Shown: positions 51,900 through 60,757 of the stretch, one piece after another
Position numbering within the stretch: the first letter of the stretch is position 1
How the letters are laid out: each line of letters begins with the position of its first letter
Source: Roseovarius litorisediminis
Lineage (GTDB): Bacteria > Pseudomonadota > Alphaproteobacteria > Rhodobacterales > Rhodobacteraceae
NCBI RefSeq assembly: GCF_900172295.1
Contig: NZ_FWFL01000009.1
Coordinates: forward strand, 62,001 to 126,000
Direction: 5' to 3'
DNA: 64,000 nt
Translations under genes and position numbers: made by a program
Notes under the pieces: model-generated
The model's database searches: none
What the model was told of the DNA's origin: nothing
Seen by the model: only the letters and a program-made list of their open reading frames with translations

Positions 51900-53162
51900 A
51901 TGGCCGCACACACATCAGCACCGGGTGAGAATCTCAAAATCAATGGCGAGCGCCTGTGGGACAGCCTGATGGAGATGGCCAAGATCGGCCCCGGTGTGGC
52001 CGGGGGCAACAACCGCCAGACGCTGACCGATGAAGACGGCGAAGGCAGGGCATTATTCCAAAAGTGGTGTGAGGCTGCGGGCATGAGCATGGGGTTGGAC
52101 ACCATGGGCAACATGTTTGCGCGGCGAGAGGGAACCGACCCGGATGCACTCCCCGTCTATGTCGGTTCCCACCTCGACACACAGCCGACGGGTGGCAAAT
52201 ACGATGGTGTTTTGGGTGTGCTGGCCGGGCTGGAGCTGATCCGCACGCTGAACGATCTGGACATCAAGACCAAACACCCCATCGTCGTCACCAACTGGAC
52301 CAATGAAGAAGGCACGCGTTTTGCCCCTGCGATGCTCGCCTCGGGCGTTTTTGCGGGTATCCATGACGAACAATGGGCTTATGGACGGACCGATGCTGAC
52401 GGCAAGAAATTTGGCGATGAACTGGCACGGATCGGCTGGAAGGGCGACGAACCTGTGGGCAGCCGCAAGATGCGCGCATTTTTTGAGCTGCATATCGAAC
52501 AGGGGCCAATCCTTGAGGCCGAGAACAAGGATATCGGCGTTGTCACCCACGGGCAGGGCCTGTCTTGGACGCAGGTGACAATCACCGGCAAGGACAGTCA
52601 CACCGGCTCAACCCCGATGAAATTGCGCCGCAATGCGGGCCTTGGCATGGCGCGGGTGCTGGAGCTGGTGGATGATATCGCCTGGTCCCACGCGCCCGAT
52701 GCGGTAGGCGCGGCCGGACATATCGATGTCTTCCCCAATTCGCGCAACGTGATCCCCGGCAAGGTTGTCTTTACCGTCGATTTCCGTTCTCCTCAGCTGG
52801 AGGTTATTCAGGACATGGAGGCGCGGCTCAAGGAAGGTGCCCAAAAGATCGCCGACCGCATGCATCTTGGAATCGAATTTGAAAAGGTCGGCGGGTTTGA
52901 TCCGGTCACCTTTGACGAGGGCTGTGTCACGGCTGTGCGCAATGCTGCCGAACGGCTTGGCTATTCGCACCGCGACCTGATTTCAGGCGCAGGCCACGAC
53001 GCCTGCTGGATCAACCGCGTCGCGCCGACGGCGATGGTCATGTGCCCCTGTGTGGATGGGCTGTCGCATAACGAGGCCGAGGAGATTTCCAAGGAGTGGG
53101 CCACGGCGGGGGCGGATGTGCTGATGCACGCAGTGGTCGAGACAGCGGAGATTGTGGAGTGA
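51900..53162 (+). CDS. Zn-dependent N-carbamoyl amino acid amidohydrolase (probable beta-ureidopropionase)
   Basis: The 420-residue protein is an M20/HyuC-type amidohydrolase. It has VGSHLDTQPTGGKYDGVLGVLAGLE (His and bridging Asp metal ligands), TNWTNEEGTRFAPAMLASG (Glu ligands), and GAGHDACWINRVAPTAMVMCPC near the end. The family includes N-carbamoyl-beta-alanine amidohydrolase, allantoate amidohydrolase and L-carbamoylase. Its position with dihydropyrimidinase and PreTA supports N-carbamoyl-beta-alanine as substrate, giving beta-alanine, CO2 and ammonia. AAGGGAG sits eight bases before this ATG; two earlier in-frame ATGs exist. It overlaps the next gene by four bases. Confidence 0.85.
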   Translation: MAAHTSAPGENLKINGERLWDSLMEMAKIGPGVAGGNNRQTLTDEDGEGRALFQKWCEAAGMSMGLDTMGNMFARREGTDPDALPVYVGSHLDTQPTGGKYDGVLGVLAGLELIRTLNDLDIKTKHPIVVTNWTNEEGTRFAPAMLASGVFAGIHDEQWAYGRTDADGKKFGDELARIGWKGDEPVGSRKMRAFFELHIEQGPILEAENKDIGVVTHGQGLSWTQVTITGKDSHTGSTPMKLRRNAGLGMARVLELVDDIAWSHAPDAVGAAGHIDVFPNSRNVIPGKVVFTVDFRSPQLEVIQDMEARLKEGAQKIADRMHLGIEFEKVGGFDPVTFDEGCVTAVRNAAERLGYSHRDLISGAGHDACWINRVAPTAMVMCPCVDGLSHNEAEEISKEWATAGADVLMHAVVETAEIVE

Positions 53163-53584
53163 CCCAACGCTGCATCTATTCACAAGATGGCCTTGTCGAT
53201 GTCTTCTGGCGTGAGGACATTGGTGCGATACATGTGAAATGGCATTCAGAATATGACCCAAACGACGGGGTGCAAATGGCTGTCAGGGCTGCTGTTGCCT
53301 TCGTGAACGAAAACAATGTGAAGAACTGGCTGGTCGATATTTCGGACTCGGACGATGCACTAAGCGACAAGGACTATGAATGGGTCAGCGGAGACGAGTT
53401 TCGCAACCTCATACGGCAATCTACCTTGCAGCGTTTCGTGATGATACCGCCGGGCCCTAAAACCCGACAGGACACAAGTTGGATCGCGGATTGGGAAAAA
53501 AACACATTGCAAAATTTCGGAGAAAGCGTTGCGGCAAAAGTGTCTTCGGACATGGATGAAATCCGCGCCTTCTTCGACACATAA
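53159..53584 (+). CDS. Unknown 141-residue protein in the pyd operon
   Basis: Translation is expected from GTG overlapping the amidohydrolase stop (GTGA). The acidic protein reads TQRCIYSQDGLVDVFWREDIGAIHVKWHSEY and later NVKNWLVDISDSDDALSDKDYEWV, RFVMIPPGPKTRQDT, and AAKVSSDMDEIRAFFD. The alternation of strands and helices and the NWLVDISD segment recall STAS/SpoIIAA-like folds, but this is only a resemblance. No membrane helix or signal is seen. It is followed by dihydropyrimidinase after 17 bases. Confidence 0.65.
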   Translation: MTQRCIYSQDGLVDVFWREDIGAIHVKWHSEYDPNDGVQMAVRAAVAFVNENNVKNWLVDISDSDDALSDKDYEWVSGDEFRNLIRQSTLQRFVMIPPGPKTRQDTSWIADWEKNTLQNFGESVAAKVSSDMDEIRAFFDT

Positions 53585-53601
53585 CAGATGGGAGAAGACC
53601 A

Positions 53602-55065
53602 ATGACCACCAAAGTCATTAAAGGCGGCCAGGTTTGCACCGCCGACCGCACCTGGAAGGCCGATGTGCTGATTGAGGGCGAGACGATCAAACAGATCGGC
53701 GAGGACCTTAAGGGCGACGAATATATCGACGCGGAAGGCGCCTATGTTATCCCCGGCGGGATTGATCCGCATACCCATCTTGAGATGCCCTTTATGGGCA
53801 CCACCGCCGCCGAGACCTTCGAGACCGGCACTTGGGCGGCGGCCTGTGGCGGCACCACAATGCTGGTGGATTTCTGCCTGCCCGGCGCCGATGGCAGCAT
53901 CAAGAACGCGATCAATGAATGGCACCGCAAATCCGCGCCGCAAATTTGCAGCGATATCGGCTATCACATGGCGATCACCGGCTGGAACGAGAACGTGTTC
54001 ACCGAGATGGAAGACGCGGTCAAGATGGGCGTCAATTCGTTCAAGCATTTCATGGCCTATAAAGGCGCGCTGATGATCGAGGACGACGAAATGTTCGCCA
54101 GCTTCAAGCGCTGTGCGGAACTTGGCGCGCTGCCGATGGTGCATGCAGAAAACGGCGATCTTGTCGCCGAGATGCAGCAGAAATATTTCGATCAGGGCAT
54201 CACCGGCCCCGAAGGCCACGCCTATTCCCGCCCGCCCGAATTTGAGGGCGAGGCCGCCAACCGCGCGATCTGTATTGCCGATGCGGCGGGGGTGCCTTTG
54301 TACATCGTGCATGTCAGTTGCGAGCAGGCCCACGAAGCCATCCGCCGTGCGCGGCAAAAGGGCATGCGGGTCTACGGCGAGCCGCTGATCCAGTTCCTGA
54401 CGCTGGACGAATCCGAGTATTTCAACAAGGATTGGGACCATGCCGCACGCCGCGTGATGTCGCCGCCCTTCCGCAACAAACAACATCAGGACAGCCTGTG
54501 GGCCGGTCTTCAGGCCGGGTCATTACAGGTGGTGGCAACCGATCACGCCGCCTTCAACACCGAGCAGAAACGCGCCGGCCGCGACGATTTCCGCATCATC
54601 CCCAACGGCTCGAACGGGCTGGAGGAGCGTCTGCCGGTGCTCTGGACGACAGGGGTTGAAACAGGCCGCCTGACGCCGAATGAGTTTGTCGCGGCAACGT
54701 CAACCAACGTCGCGAAAATCCTAAACATCTATCCTAAGAAGGGTGCGATTGTTGAAGGGGCTGATGCCGATATCGTGGTCTGGGACCCGAAGATTTCCAA
54801 AACCATCTCTCCGGGCAATCACCACTCGATTTTGGATTACAACGTGTTCGAAGGGTTCGAAGTCACGGCCAACAGTCGCTACACCCTCAGCCGTGGCGAG
54901 GTGATCTGGGCCTGGGGCCAGAACAGCCAGCCGCAGCCCGGCCGCGGACGTTTCGTGCCCCGCCCGGCCTTCCCCTCGGCCCATGAGGCGCTGAGCAAAT
55001 GGAAGGCGCTTACCGCCCCCAAGATGATTGAACGCGATCCGCTAAACATCCCCGCGGGGATTTGA
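53602..55065 (+). CDS. Dihydropyrimidinase (D-hydantoinase family)
   Basis: The 487-residue enzyme opens dihydrouracil or dihydrothymine to the N-carbamoyl-beta-amino acid. It shows GGIDPHTHLEMPFMG (HxH metal ligands at 57-59), SFKHFMAYKGAL containing the lysine that becomes carboxylated, VHAENGDL, YIVHVSCEQA and VATDHAAF with the catalytic Asp. Length and motif order match dihydropyrimidinase rather than allantoinase. GGGAG precedes the ATG. It completes, with PreTA and the amidohydrolase, the three-step reductive pathway. Confidence 0.92.
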   Translation: MTTKVIKGGQVCTADRTWKADVLIEGETIKQIGEDLKGDEYIDAEGAYVIPGGIDPHTHLEMPFMGTTAAETFETGTWAAACGGTTMLVDFCLPGADGSIKNAINEWHRKSAPQICSDIGYHMAITGWNENVFTEMEDAVKMGVNSFKHFMAYKGALMIEDDEMFASFKRCAELGALPMVHAENGDLVAEMQQKYFDQGITGPEGHAYSRPPEFEGEAANRAICIADAAGVPLYIVHVSCEQAHEAIRRARQKGMRVYGEPLIQFLTLDESEYFNKDWDHAARRVMSPPFRNKQHQDSLWAGLQAGSLQVVATDHAAFNTEQKRAGRDDFRIIPNGSNGLEERLPVLWTTGVETGRLTPNEFVAATSTNVAKILNIYPKKGAIVEGADADIVVWDPKISKTISPGNHHSILDYNVFEGFEVTANSRYTLSRGEVIWAWGQNSQPQPGRGRFVPRPAFPSAHEALSKWKALTAPKMIERDPLNIPAGI

Positions 55066-55079
55066 GAAAAGGCCACCAT

Positions 55080-55862
55080 GTGAACGACCAACCTGTTGTT
55101 ACGGCTGAAAACCTCAGCCTGACCTTTGAAACCAGCGACGGCCCGGTGCATGCACTCAAGGATGTAAACCTTGAGGTGCACAAAGGCGATTTCGTTAGCT
55201 TCATTGGCCCGTCTGGCTGTGGCAAGACCACGTTTCTGCGGGTCATGGCCGATCTGGAACAGCAGACGGCAGGGACCATCACGGTGAACGGGGTCAGCCC
55301 GGAAGAGGCCCGGAAATCCCGCGCCTATGGCTATGTGTTTCAAGCCGCAGGTCTGTACCCGTGGCGTACGATTGGCGGCAACATCCGCCTGCCGCTCGAG
55401 ATCATGGGGTACGACAAGGCCGATCAGGATCAACGGGTGAAACGCGTGCTGGAGCTGGTTGATCTGGCCGGGTTCGAAAAGAAATTCCCATGGCAATTAT
55501 CCGGCGGCATGCAGCAACGTGCCAGCATTGCTCGCGCACTGGCGTTTGATGCGGATATTCTGCTGATGGACGAACCCTTTGGCGCGCTGGACGAAATCGT
55601 ACGCGACCATCTGAACGAACAGCTTTTAAGCCTTTGGGACAAGACGCATAAAACGATCTGCTTTGTCACCCACTCAATCCCCGAGGCGGTTTATCTGAGC
55701 ACCAAGATTGTGGTCATGTCTCCGCGCCCCGGACGAATAACCGACGTGATCGACAGCCCCCTGCCCCGCGAACGCCCGCTGGAAATCCGTGACACTCCCG
55801 AGTTTATCGAAATTGCACACCGCGTCCGTGACGGTTTAAGAGCGGGGCACGGCGATGACTGA
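55080..55862 (+). CDS. ABC transporter ATPase (nitrate/taurine/NMT1 type)
   Basis: The 260-residue ATPase has Walker A GPSGCGKTTFL, a Q-loop in YVFQAAGLYPWRTI, signature LSGGMQQRASIARAL and Walker B ILLMDEPFGALDE. FVTHSIPEAVYLSTKIVVMSPRPGRI is the H-loop of the SsuB/TauB subfamily. GTG is used; the ATG two bases upstream leads straight into TGA. AAAAGG stands upstream. A TTG overlapping the dihydropyrimidinase stop is an alternative start. It energises the two permeases downstream. Confidence 0.88.
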   Translation: MNDQPVVTAENLSLTFETSDGPVHALKDVNLEVHKGDFVSFIGPSGCGKTTFLRVMADLEQQTAGTITVNGVSPEEARKSRAYGYVFQAAGLYPWRTIGGNIRLPLEIMGYDKADQDQRVKRVLELVDLAGFEKKFPWQLSGGMQQRASIARALAFDADILLMDEPFGALDEIVRDHLNEQLLSLWDKTHKTICFVTHSIPEAVYLSTKIVVMSPRPGRITDVIDSPLPRERPLEIRDTPEFIEIAHRVRDGLRAGHGDD

Positions 55863-56072
55863 CCAACGCCGCCCCCCGCAATCGGGCCCCGCCCCTATCC
55901 GGGGTACGGACACTTTCACTTTTCACGGTCATCGGCTCTCCAGCCTGTACCGTGAGGCAAAGACAAACCAAATTGCTTTCATTTTTCTTAAAATACTCAA
56001 TTCCCGTATCTTTTTTCAGCGTAGTGGCATGAGTATTTATGGAAAAATGAAAGTCAGGGTAGGGCACTGCTG
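55863..56072. other. Gap inside the ABC operon with an intergenic element
   Basis: No gene is supported. The stretch ends with the element GAGTATTTATGGAAAAATG and AAAGTCAGGG at 56032-56062, similar to the one at 41010-41030. A repeat insertion into the operon, or a lost segment, could explain the gap. Confidence 0.5.
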
Positions 56073-56933
56073 ATGCGCAACCTTCTACCTGTTCTCACGG
56101 TCGTGGCCGCAATTATCGCGCTTTGGTACGGGGCGGCGATCATGCTAAATTCGACCTGGGCGCAAGACAAGGCGACGCGGGCGGGAACAACCCTGAGTAT
56201 GACCGAGTTGATCACCGATACCTGGAGCCAGAAAAAGCCCAAGCTGCCGGTACCCCATCAAGTCGCGGCCGAAATCTGGCAAACAACCGTTGAAAAAAAG
56301 ATCACCTCGAAACGCTCTTTGATTTATCACGCCGGGATCACCTTCAGCTCAACCATGCTGGGCTTTGTGATGGGGACGGCGCTTGGTATCGCGCTGGCCA
56401 TCGGCATCGTCTTTAACCGAACCATGGACATGAGCGTGATGCCCTGGGTGATCGCGTCGCAGACCATTCCCATTCTGGCGATTGCGCCGATGATCATCGT
56501 GGTGCTGAACGCGGTGGGGATTTCGGGACTGCTGCCCAAGGCGATGATCTCGATGTATCTGTCTTTCTTTCCGGTGGTGGTAGGTATGGTCAAGGGCCTA
56601 CGCAGCCCCAGCCATATGCAACTGGACCAGATGCGCACATGGCACGCCAGTGCCAGTCAGACGTTCTGGCGGCTACGGTTACCATCGTCGATGCCCTATC
56701 TGTTTACCTCACTCAAGGTGGCCATGGCGGCCAGCCTGGTGGGCGCCATCGTGGGTGAATTGCCCACAGGTGCCGTCGCTGGCCTTGGCGCGCGATTGCT
56801 TGCCGGGAGTTATTATGGACAGACGATCCAGATCTGGAGCGCGCTTGTCATGGCGGCAGCGCTGGCAGCAGGATTGGTCTCGATCATCGGGCTAGTGCAG
56901 CGCCTGACCCTCAAACGGATGGGGATGGCGTGA
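56073..56933 (+). CDS. ABC transporter permease, first
   Basis: The 286-residue permease belongs to the BPD_transp_1 (SsuC/TauC) family. The N-terminal helix is LPVLTVVAAIIALWYGAAIML. A periplasmic stretch of about 55 residues is followed by five more helices. The coupling segment is TWHASASQTFWRLRLPSSMPYLFTSLKVAMAASLVGAIVGE. It overlaps the second permease by one base. With the ATPase and NMT1-type binding protein it should import a pyrimidine or related heterocycle, as inferred from the operon. Confidence 0.87.
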   Translation: MRNLLPVLTVVAAIIALWYGAAIMLNSTWAQDKATRAGTTLSMTELITDTWSQKKPKLPVPHQVAAEIWQTTVEKKITSKRSLIYHAGITFSSTMLGFVMGTALGIALAIGIVFNRTMDMSVMPWVIASQTIPILAIAPMIIVVLNAVGISGLLPKAMISMYLSFFPVVVGMVKGLRSPSHMQLDQMRTWHASASQTFWRLRLPSSMPYLFTSLKVAMAASLVGAIVGELPTGAVAGLGARLLAGSYYGQTIQIWSALVMAAALAAGLVSIIGLVQRLTLKRMGMA

Positions 56934-57898
56934 TGGGTGTCATACGCTCCAGATTTTTTGCGATCGTTGCTGCCGGGCTGATAGGGTTTGCCATACTTTT
57001 CTTTATGACACGTTCCAATCCTGCTGGTGGCTTGAGATGGTTACAGGCGATGGCGGTGATTTTGATCTGGCTGGTCTGTTGGGCGACAAATGCCAAACTT
57101 GCCAACCTGAAGCTATCTTCACAAAACGCCCAAAAGGCTCGCAAGTTTCTGGTTGCATTGTTTTTTGGCCTTACCGTGCTCTTGCTCTGGGAAATTACAG
57201 TTCGCGTCTTTGGAATAAGTAAGGTTCTGCTTCCGGCGCCATCCGCGATCGCATCAACCTTTGCAGCCTCGACCGATATCCTTTGGGTGGATTTCGTGCA
57301 GACCGTGCTGAAGGGCGCATTGTCGGGCTATGTGCTGGGCTGTGGCTCGGCGTTTCTGATTGCAGTGATCATCGACCGGTTTCCGTTCCTGCAACGGGGC
57401 CTTTTGCCGGTCGGTAATTTCGTGGCAGCCTTGCCGATTATCGGCATGGCACCGATCCTCGTGATGTGGTTCGGGTTCGACTGGCAGTCCAAGGCGGCGG
57501 TGGTGGTGGTGATGGTGTTTTTTCCCATGCTGGTGAACACCGTGCAGGGCCTGCAGGATACCGACGCGATGCAGCGTGACCTGATGCGCACTTACGCGGC
57601 CGGATATTGGAAAACCCTTCTGAAGCTGCGCCTGCCTGCGGCGATGCCGTTTATCTTTAATGGGCTTAAAATTGCCACCACGCTGGCACTGATCGGGGCG
57701 ATTGTTGCGGAATTCTTTGGCTCGCCCATCCGTGGCATGGGCTTTCGCATCTCGACCTCGGTTGGACAACTAGCGATGGATCTGGTCTGGGCCGAGATCG
57801 TGGTGGCGGCGATTGTCGGCTCGGCGTTTTACGGCGGGGTTGCGCTGCTGGAGAAGACAATGACATTCTGGCACCCATCACAAAGGCGCCGGACATAA
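56933..57898 (+). CDS. ABC transporter permease, second
   Basis: The 321-residue permease has two extra N-terminal helices (FFAIVAAGLIGFAILFFM and WLQAMAVILIWLVCWATNAKL). The common core then follows: LLLWEITVRVFGISKVLLPAPSAI and the coupling loop TYAAGYWKTLLKLRLPAAMPFIFNGLKIATTLALIGAIVAEFFG. The ATG overlaps the preceding stop; a GTG one codon earlier is also possible. Two distinct permeases suggest a heterodimeric channel. Confidence 0.87.
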   Translation: MGVIRSRFFAIVAAGLIGFAILFFMTRSNPAGGLRWLQAMAVILIWLVCWATNAKLANLKLSSQNAQKARKFLVALFFGLTVLLLWEITVRVFGISKVLLPAPSAIASTFAASTDILWVDFVQTVLKGALSGYVLGCGSAFLIAVIIDRFPFLQRGLLPVGNFVAALPIIGMAPILVMWFGFDWQSKAAVVVVMVFFPMLVNTVQGLQDTDAMQRDLMRTYAAGYWKTLLKLRLPAAMPFIFNGLKIATTLALIGAIVAEFFGSPIRGMGFRISTSVGQLAMDLVWAEIVVAAIVGSAFYGGVALLEKTMTFWHPSQRRRT

Positions 57899-57927
57899 GG
57901 CAACTTAAAACACAAGGGAGAACCACG

Positions 57928-58920
57928 ATGAACAAATTTACACAAGCACTGGCGGTTGCCGCAGCTGGGGCCTGGGCCTCGGTTGCGCAGGCAGCGGATG
58001 ACGTGACACTGCAATTGAAGTGGGTCACGCAGGCGCAGTTTGCGGGGTATTACGTGGCGCAGGATCAGGGCTTTTACGACGAGGAAGACCTGAACGTCAC
58101 GATCAAACCGGGCGGGCCCGATATCGCCCCGGCGCAGGTTATTGCCGGTGGCGGGGCCGATGTGGTGCTGGACTGGATGCCTTCAGCGCTGGCCAGCCGC
58201 GAAAAAGGTTTGCCACTGGTGAATATCGCGCAACCGTTCAAATCTTCGGGTATGATGCTGACCTGCCGCAAGGATGCAGGTGTTGAAACACCTGCCGATT
58301 TCGCCGGTAAAACCCTTGGCGTGTGGTTCTTTGGCAATGAGTATCCTTTCCTGAGCTGGATGAGCAAACTGGGATTGGCCACAGATGGATCAGAGGGCGG
58401 CGTGACGGTTCTCAAGCAGGGCTTTAACGTTGATCCCATTTTGCAGGGTCAGGCGGCCTGTGTGTCGACCATGACCTATAATGAATATTGGCAGATCATC
58501 GACGCAGGGCTAAGCCCGGATGATCTGGTTGTCTTCAAATACGAGGATCAGGGCGTGGCGACGCTTGAGGACGGCATGTATGTTCTGGAGGAAAACCTGA
58601 ATGATCCTGCGTTTGTCGATAAGATGGTACGCTTTGTGCGGGCCTCGATGAAGGGTTGGAAATGGGCCGAGGAGAACCCCGAAGACGCCGCGATGATCGT
58701 GCTGGACAACGACGCCTCGGGTGCGCAGACAGAAGAGCATCAGACCCGGATGATGGGCGAGATTGCCAAACTGACAGCTGGCAGCAATGGCGCGCTTGAC
58801 CCGGCGGATTACGAGCGCACGGTGCAATCGCTTCTGGCGGGTGGCTCGGATCCGGTGATTACCAAACACCCGGGCGAAGGCGCCTGGACCCACGTGATTA
58901 CCGATGCCGCGCTGAACTAA
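57928..58920 (+). CDS. NMT1/ThiY-type ABC substrate-binding protein
   Basis: The 330-residue protein begins with a signal peptide (NKFTQALAVAAAGAWASVAQA). It continues VTLQLKWVTQAQFAGYYVAQDQGFYDEEDLNVTIKPGGPDIAPAQVI, the NMT1/THI5-like fold that binds pyrimidines such as formylaminopyrimidine. GADVVLDWMPSALASREKG and the ALG-free hinge support the same family. The ligand here is inferred to be a pyrimidine base or degradation product. It ends the operon, with a terminator 33 bases later. Confidence 0.85.
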   Translation: MNKFTQALAVAAAGAWASVAQAADDVTLQLKWVTQAQFAGYYVAQDQGFYDEEDLNVTIKPGGPDIAPAQVIAGGGADVVLDWMPSALASREKGLPLVNIAQPFKSSGMMLTCRKDAGVETPADFAGKTLGVWFFGNEYPFLSWMSKLGLATDGSEGGVTVLKQGFNVDPILQGQAACVSTMTYNEYWQIIDAGLSPDDLVVFKYEDQGVATLEDGMYVLEENLNDPAFVDKMVRFVRASMKGWKWAEENPEDAAMIVLDNDASGAQTEEHQTRMMGEIAKLTAGSNGALDPADYERTVQSLLAGGSDPVITKHPGEGAWTHVITDAALN

Positions 58921-58952
58921 ATCGCCGGGTTCGACAGGGCTAAACCAAATGC

Positions 58953-58991
58953 AAAGACCCGGGGCACAAATGCTGCTCTGGGTCTTTTTTT
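58953..58991 (+). terminator. Rho-independent terminator of the pyd-ABC operon
   Basis: AAAGACCC pairs with GGGTCTTT around a 19-base loop that can itself pair partly (GGGCA/TGCT), followed by a run of T. Confidence 0.8.
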
Positions 58992-59201
58992 GTTCAAAAC
59001 CAACCTGCATCATTGGTGTTTTGGCCAGTTTTGTAGATACGCACACTAAAACCACAACATATTGCGATGATCGATTAACAACGGCCACAAATCCATTGAA
59101 AATGAAGGCTTTATTCAAATCGCCACCTGTGCTACGTTTTCCGCAATAAATCAAAAGCCAGTCGGAAAACCGGCGGCACGAGGCAGAAAAAGAGTAGTTC
59201 C

Positions 59202-60620
59202 ATGAAGGCTCGGGGCAGGCAACCGATCCGTTGGGGTCTGGTTGCGTTAGCGACTATCTGGATGTTGATCATCGTACCTTTGAGTGCGGTTGCAGCACCT
59301 TATGCAGCGATGGTAATTGATGCGCGCAGCGGCGAGGTACTGCATTCGCGCAACGCTGATTCACGGCTGCATCCGGCCTCGTTGACCAAAATGATGACGC
59401 TGTACGTGGTGTTTGAGGCGATTGAGAACGGCGAAATCGGCCTGGATACCAAGGTGACAATCTCAAAGCATGCCGCCAGCGAGCCGCCCAGCAAACTGGG
59501 CCTGCGCCCCGGCCAGAAGATCGCACTGCGGTATCTGATCCGCGCAGCTGCGGTAAAATCGGCCAATGACGCGGCCACGGCCCTTGGTGAAGCGATCGAA
59601 GGCTCCGAAGCCAAGTTCGCCCGCCGGATGAACCGCACGGCCAAGGCACTTGGCATGACACGGTCGACCTTCAAGAATGCCCATGGCCTGACGGAATCGG
59701 GTCACCTGTCGACAGCGCGCGACATGACAAATCTGGGGCGGCACCTGTTTTACGACTACCCAGAATATTACAATCTGTTTTCACGGATCACGGCAGATGC
59801 CGGGGTGCGCAAGGTCTCTCACACCAACCGTAAGCTTTTACAAAGCTATCGCGGCGCGGATGGCATCAAAACCGGCTACACCCGTGCGGCGGGTTTTAAC
59901 CTTGTGGCCAGCGCCGAACGTGGCAAAGAACGCGTCATCGCAACAGTGTTTGGCGGCCGGTCAACCGCGTCTCGGAATGCGAAGGTGGCTGAATTGCTTG
60001 ACCTCGGCTTTCGTCGCGCACCTACCAGGGTTGCACTGCACCGTCCCAGCAAACCACCTTATATGGGCAAAGGTGGCGGACAAGCTATTCCGGCCGCGGC
60101 CGGCAAAACAGTGCGCTTCGCCTCGGCTGCAGCCGTCAAGAAAAGCTTGAGACCACAACAGCGCCCCATTACCGAAACCCAACCAATCGTTGTTGCGATC
60201 AAGGATGATATTGAAAAGGCCATCATGGCAGCTCAGCAGACCAGTGCGCAAAAGACCGAGAAAGTCGCCCAGGTGGTACCTGCCAAAGTAAGCCCCACTG
60301 CAAGGCCAAAAGACCTTGTACTGGCCAAGGCCGAGGTGGAAGACCCGATACAAGAAGTTGTGACGCGCGTCTCGACATCCGGCGGGCGGCATTGGGGAAT
60401 AAACATCGGGCGCTACCCAAGCCAGTACAAGGCCCGCAAGGTTCTGTTGCAGACAGCACTTAGTGAAATGAGCACGCTGGACGGATCCCTGCGCAAAGTC
60501 GTCAAACGCTCGAATGGGTTTGACGCAAATTTCATGGGGATGAGCCGTGAAACAGCTGATCTTGCCTGCCGGCGGCTTCAAGCCAAACAGGTTACCTGCT
60601 TCATGATCGGACCGGGCTGA
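59202..60620 (+). CDS. D-alanyl-D-alanine carboxypeptidase with SPOR domain
   Basis: This 472-residue S11 peptidase trims peptidoglycan side chains. A signal anchor (WGLVALATIWMLIIVPLSAVAA) precedes the catalytic domain with SxxK at Ser60-Lys63 (ASLTK), SxN at Ser120-Asn122 and KTG at 223-225. A basic, low-complexity linker follows at about 280-380. The last 80 residues (HWGINIGRYPSQYKARKVLL and onward) look like a SPOR domain, which binds septal denuded glycan. It would act in the periplasm at division sites. Confidence 0.9.
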   Translation: MKARGRQPIRWGLVALATIWMLIIVPLSAVAAPYAAMVIDARSGEVLHSRNADSRLHPASLTKMMTLYVVFEAIENGEIGLDTKVTISKHAASEPPSKLGLRPGQKIALRYLIRAAAVKSANDAATALGEAIEGSEAKFARRMNRTAKALGMTRSTFKNAHGLTESGHLSTARDMTNLGRHLFYDYPEYYNLFSRITADAGVRKVSHTNRKLLQSYRGADGIKTGYTRAAGFNLVASAERGKERVIATVFGGRSTASRNAKVAELLDLGFRRAPTRVALHRPSKPPYMGKGGGQAIPAAAGKTVRFASAAAVKKSLRPQQRPITETQPIVVAIKDDIEKAIMAAQQTSAQKTEKVAQVVPAKVSPTARPKDLVLAKAEVEDPIQEVVTRVSTSGGRHWGINIGRYPSQYKARKVLLQTALSEMSTLDGSLRKVVKRSNGFDANFMGMSRETADLACRRLQAKQVTCFMIGPG

Positions 60621-60757
60621 TCTTTTCCCTTGTGATGCGACAGAATGTATTCCTGAAAGTCGCGACAGGGGCCCTTAGCGCACAATTGTTAAAATTAAGT
60701 TAATTTATCGTCGCCTTTTCGGATTTCCAACATAAGTTGGTTCCAGAGGTGTGAAAA

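Noticed and set aside
55855-56073. 72-codon frame in the gap of the ABC operon
   Set aside because: No ribosome site or motif is seen, and its last third is made of the intergenic element shared with 41010.
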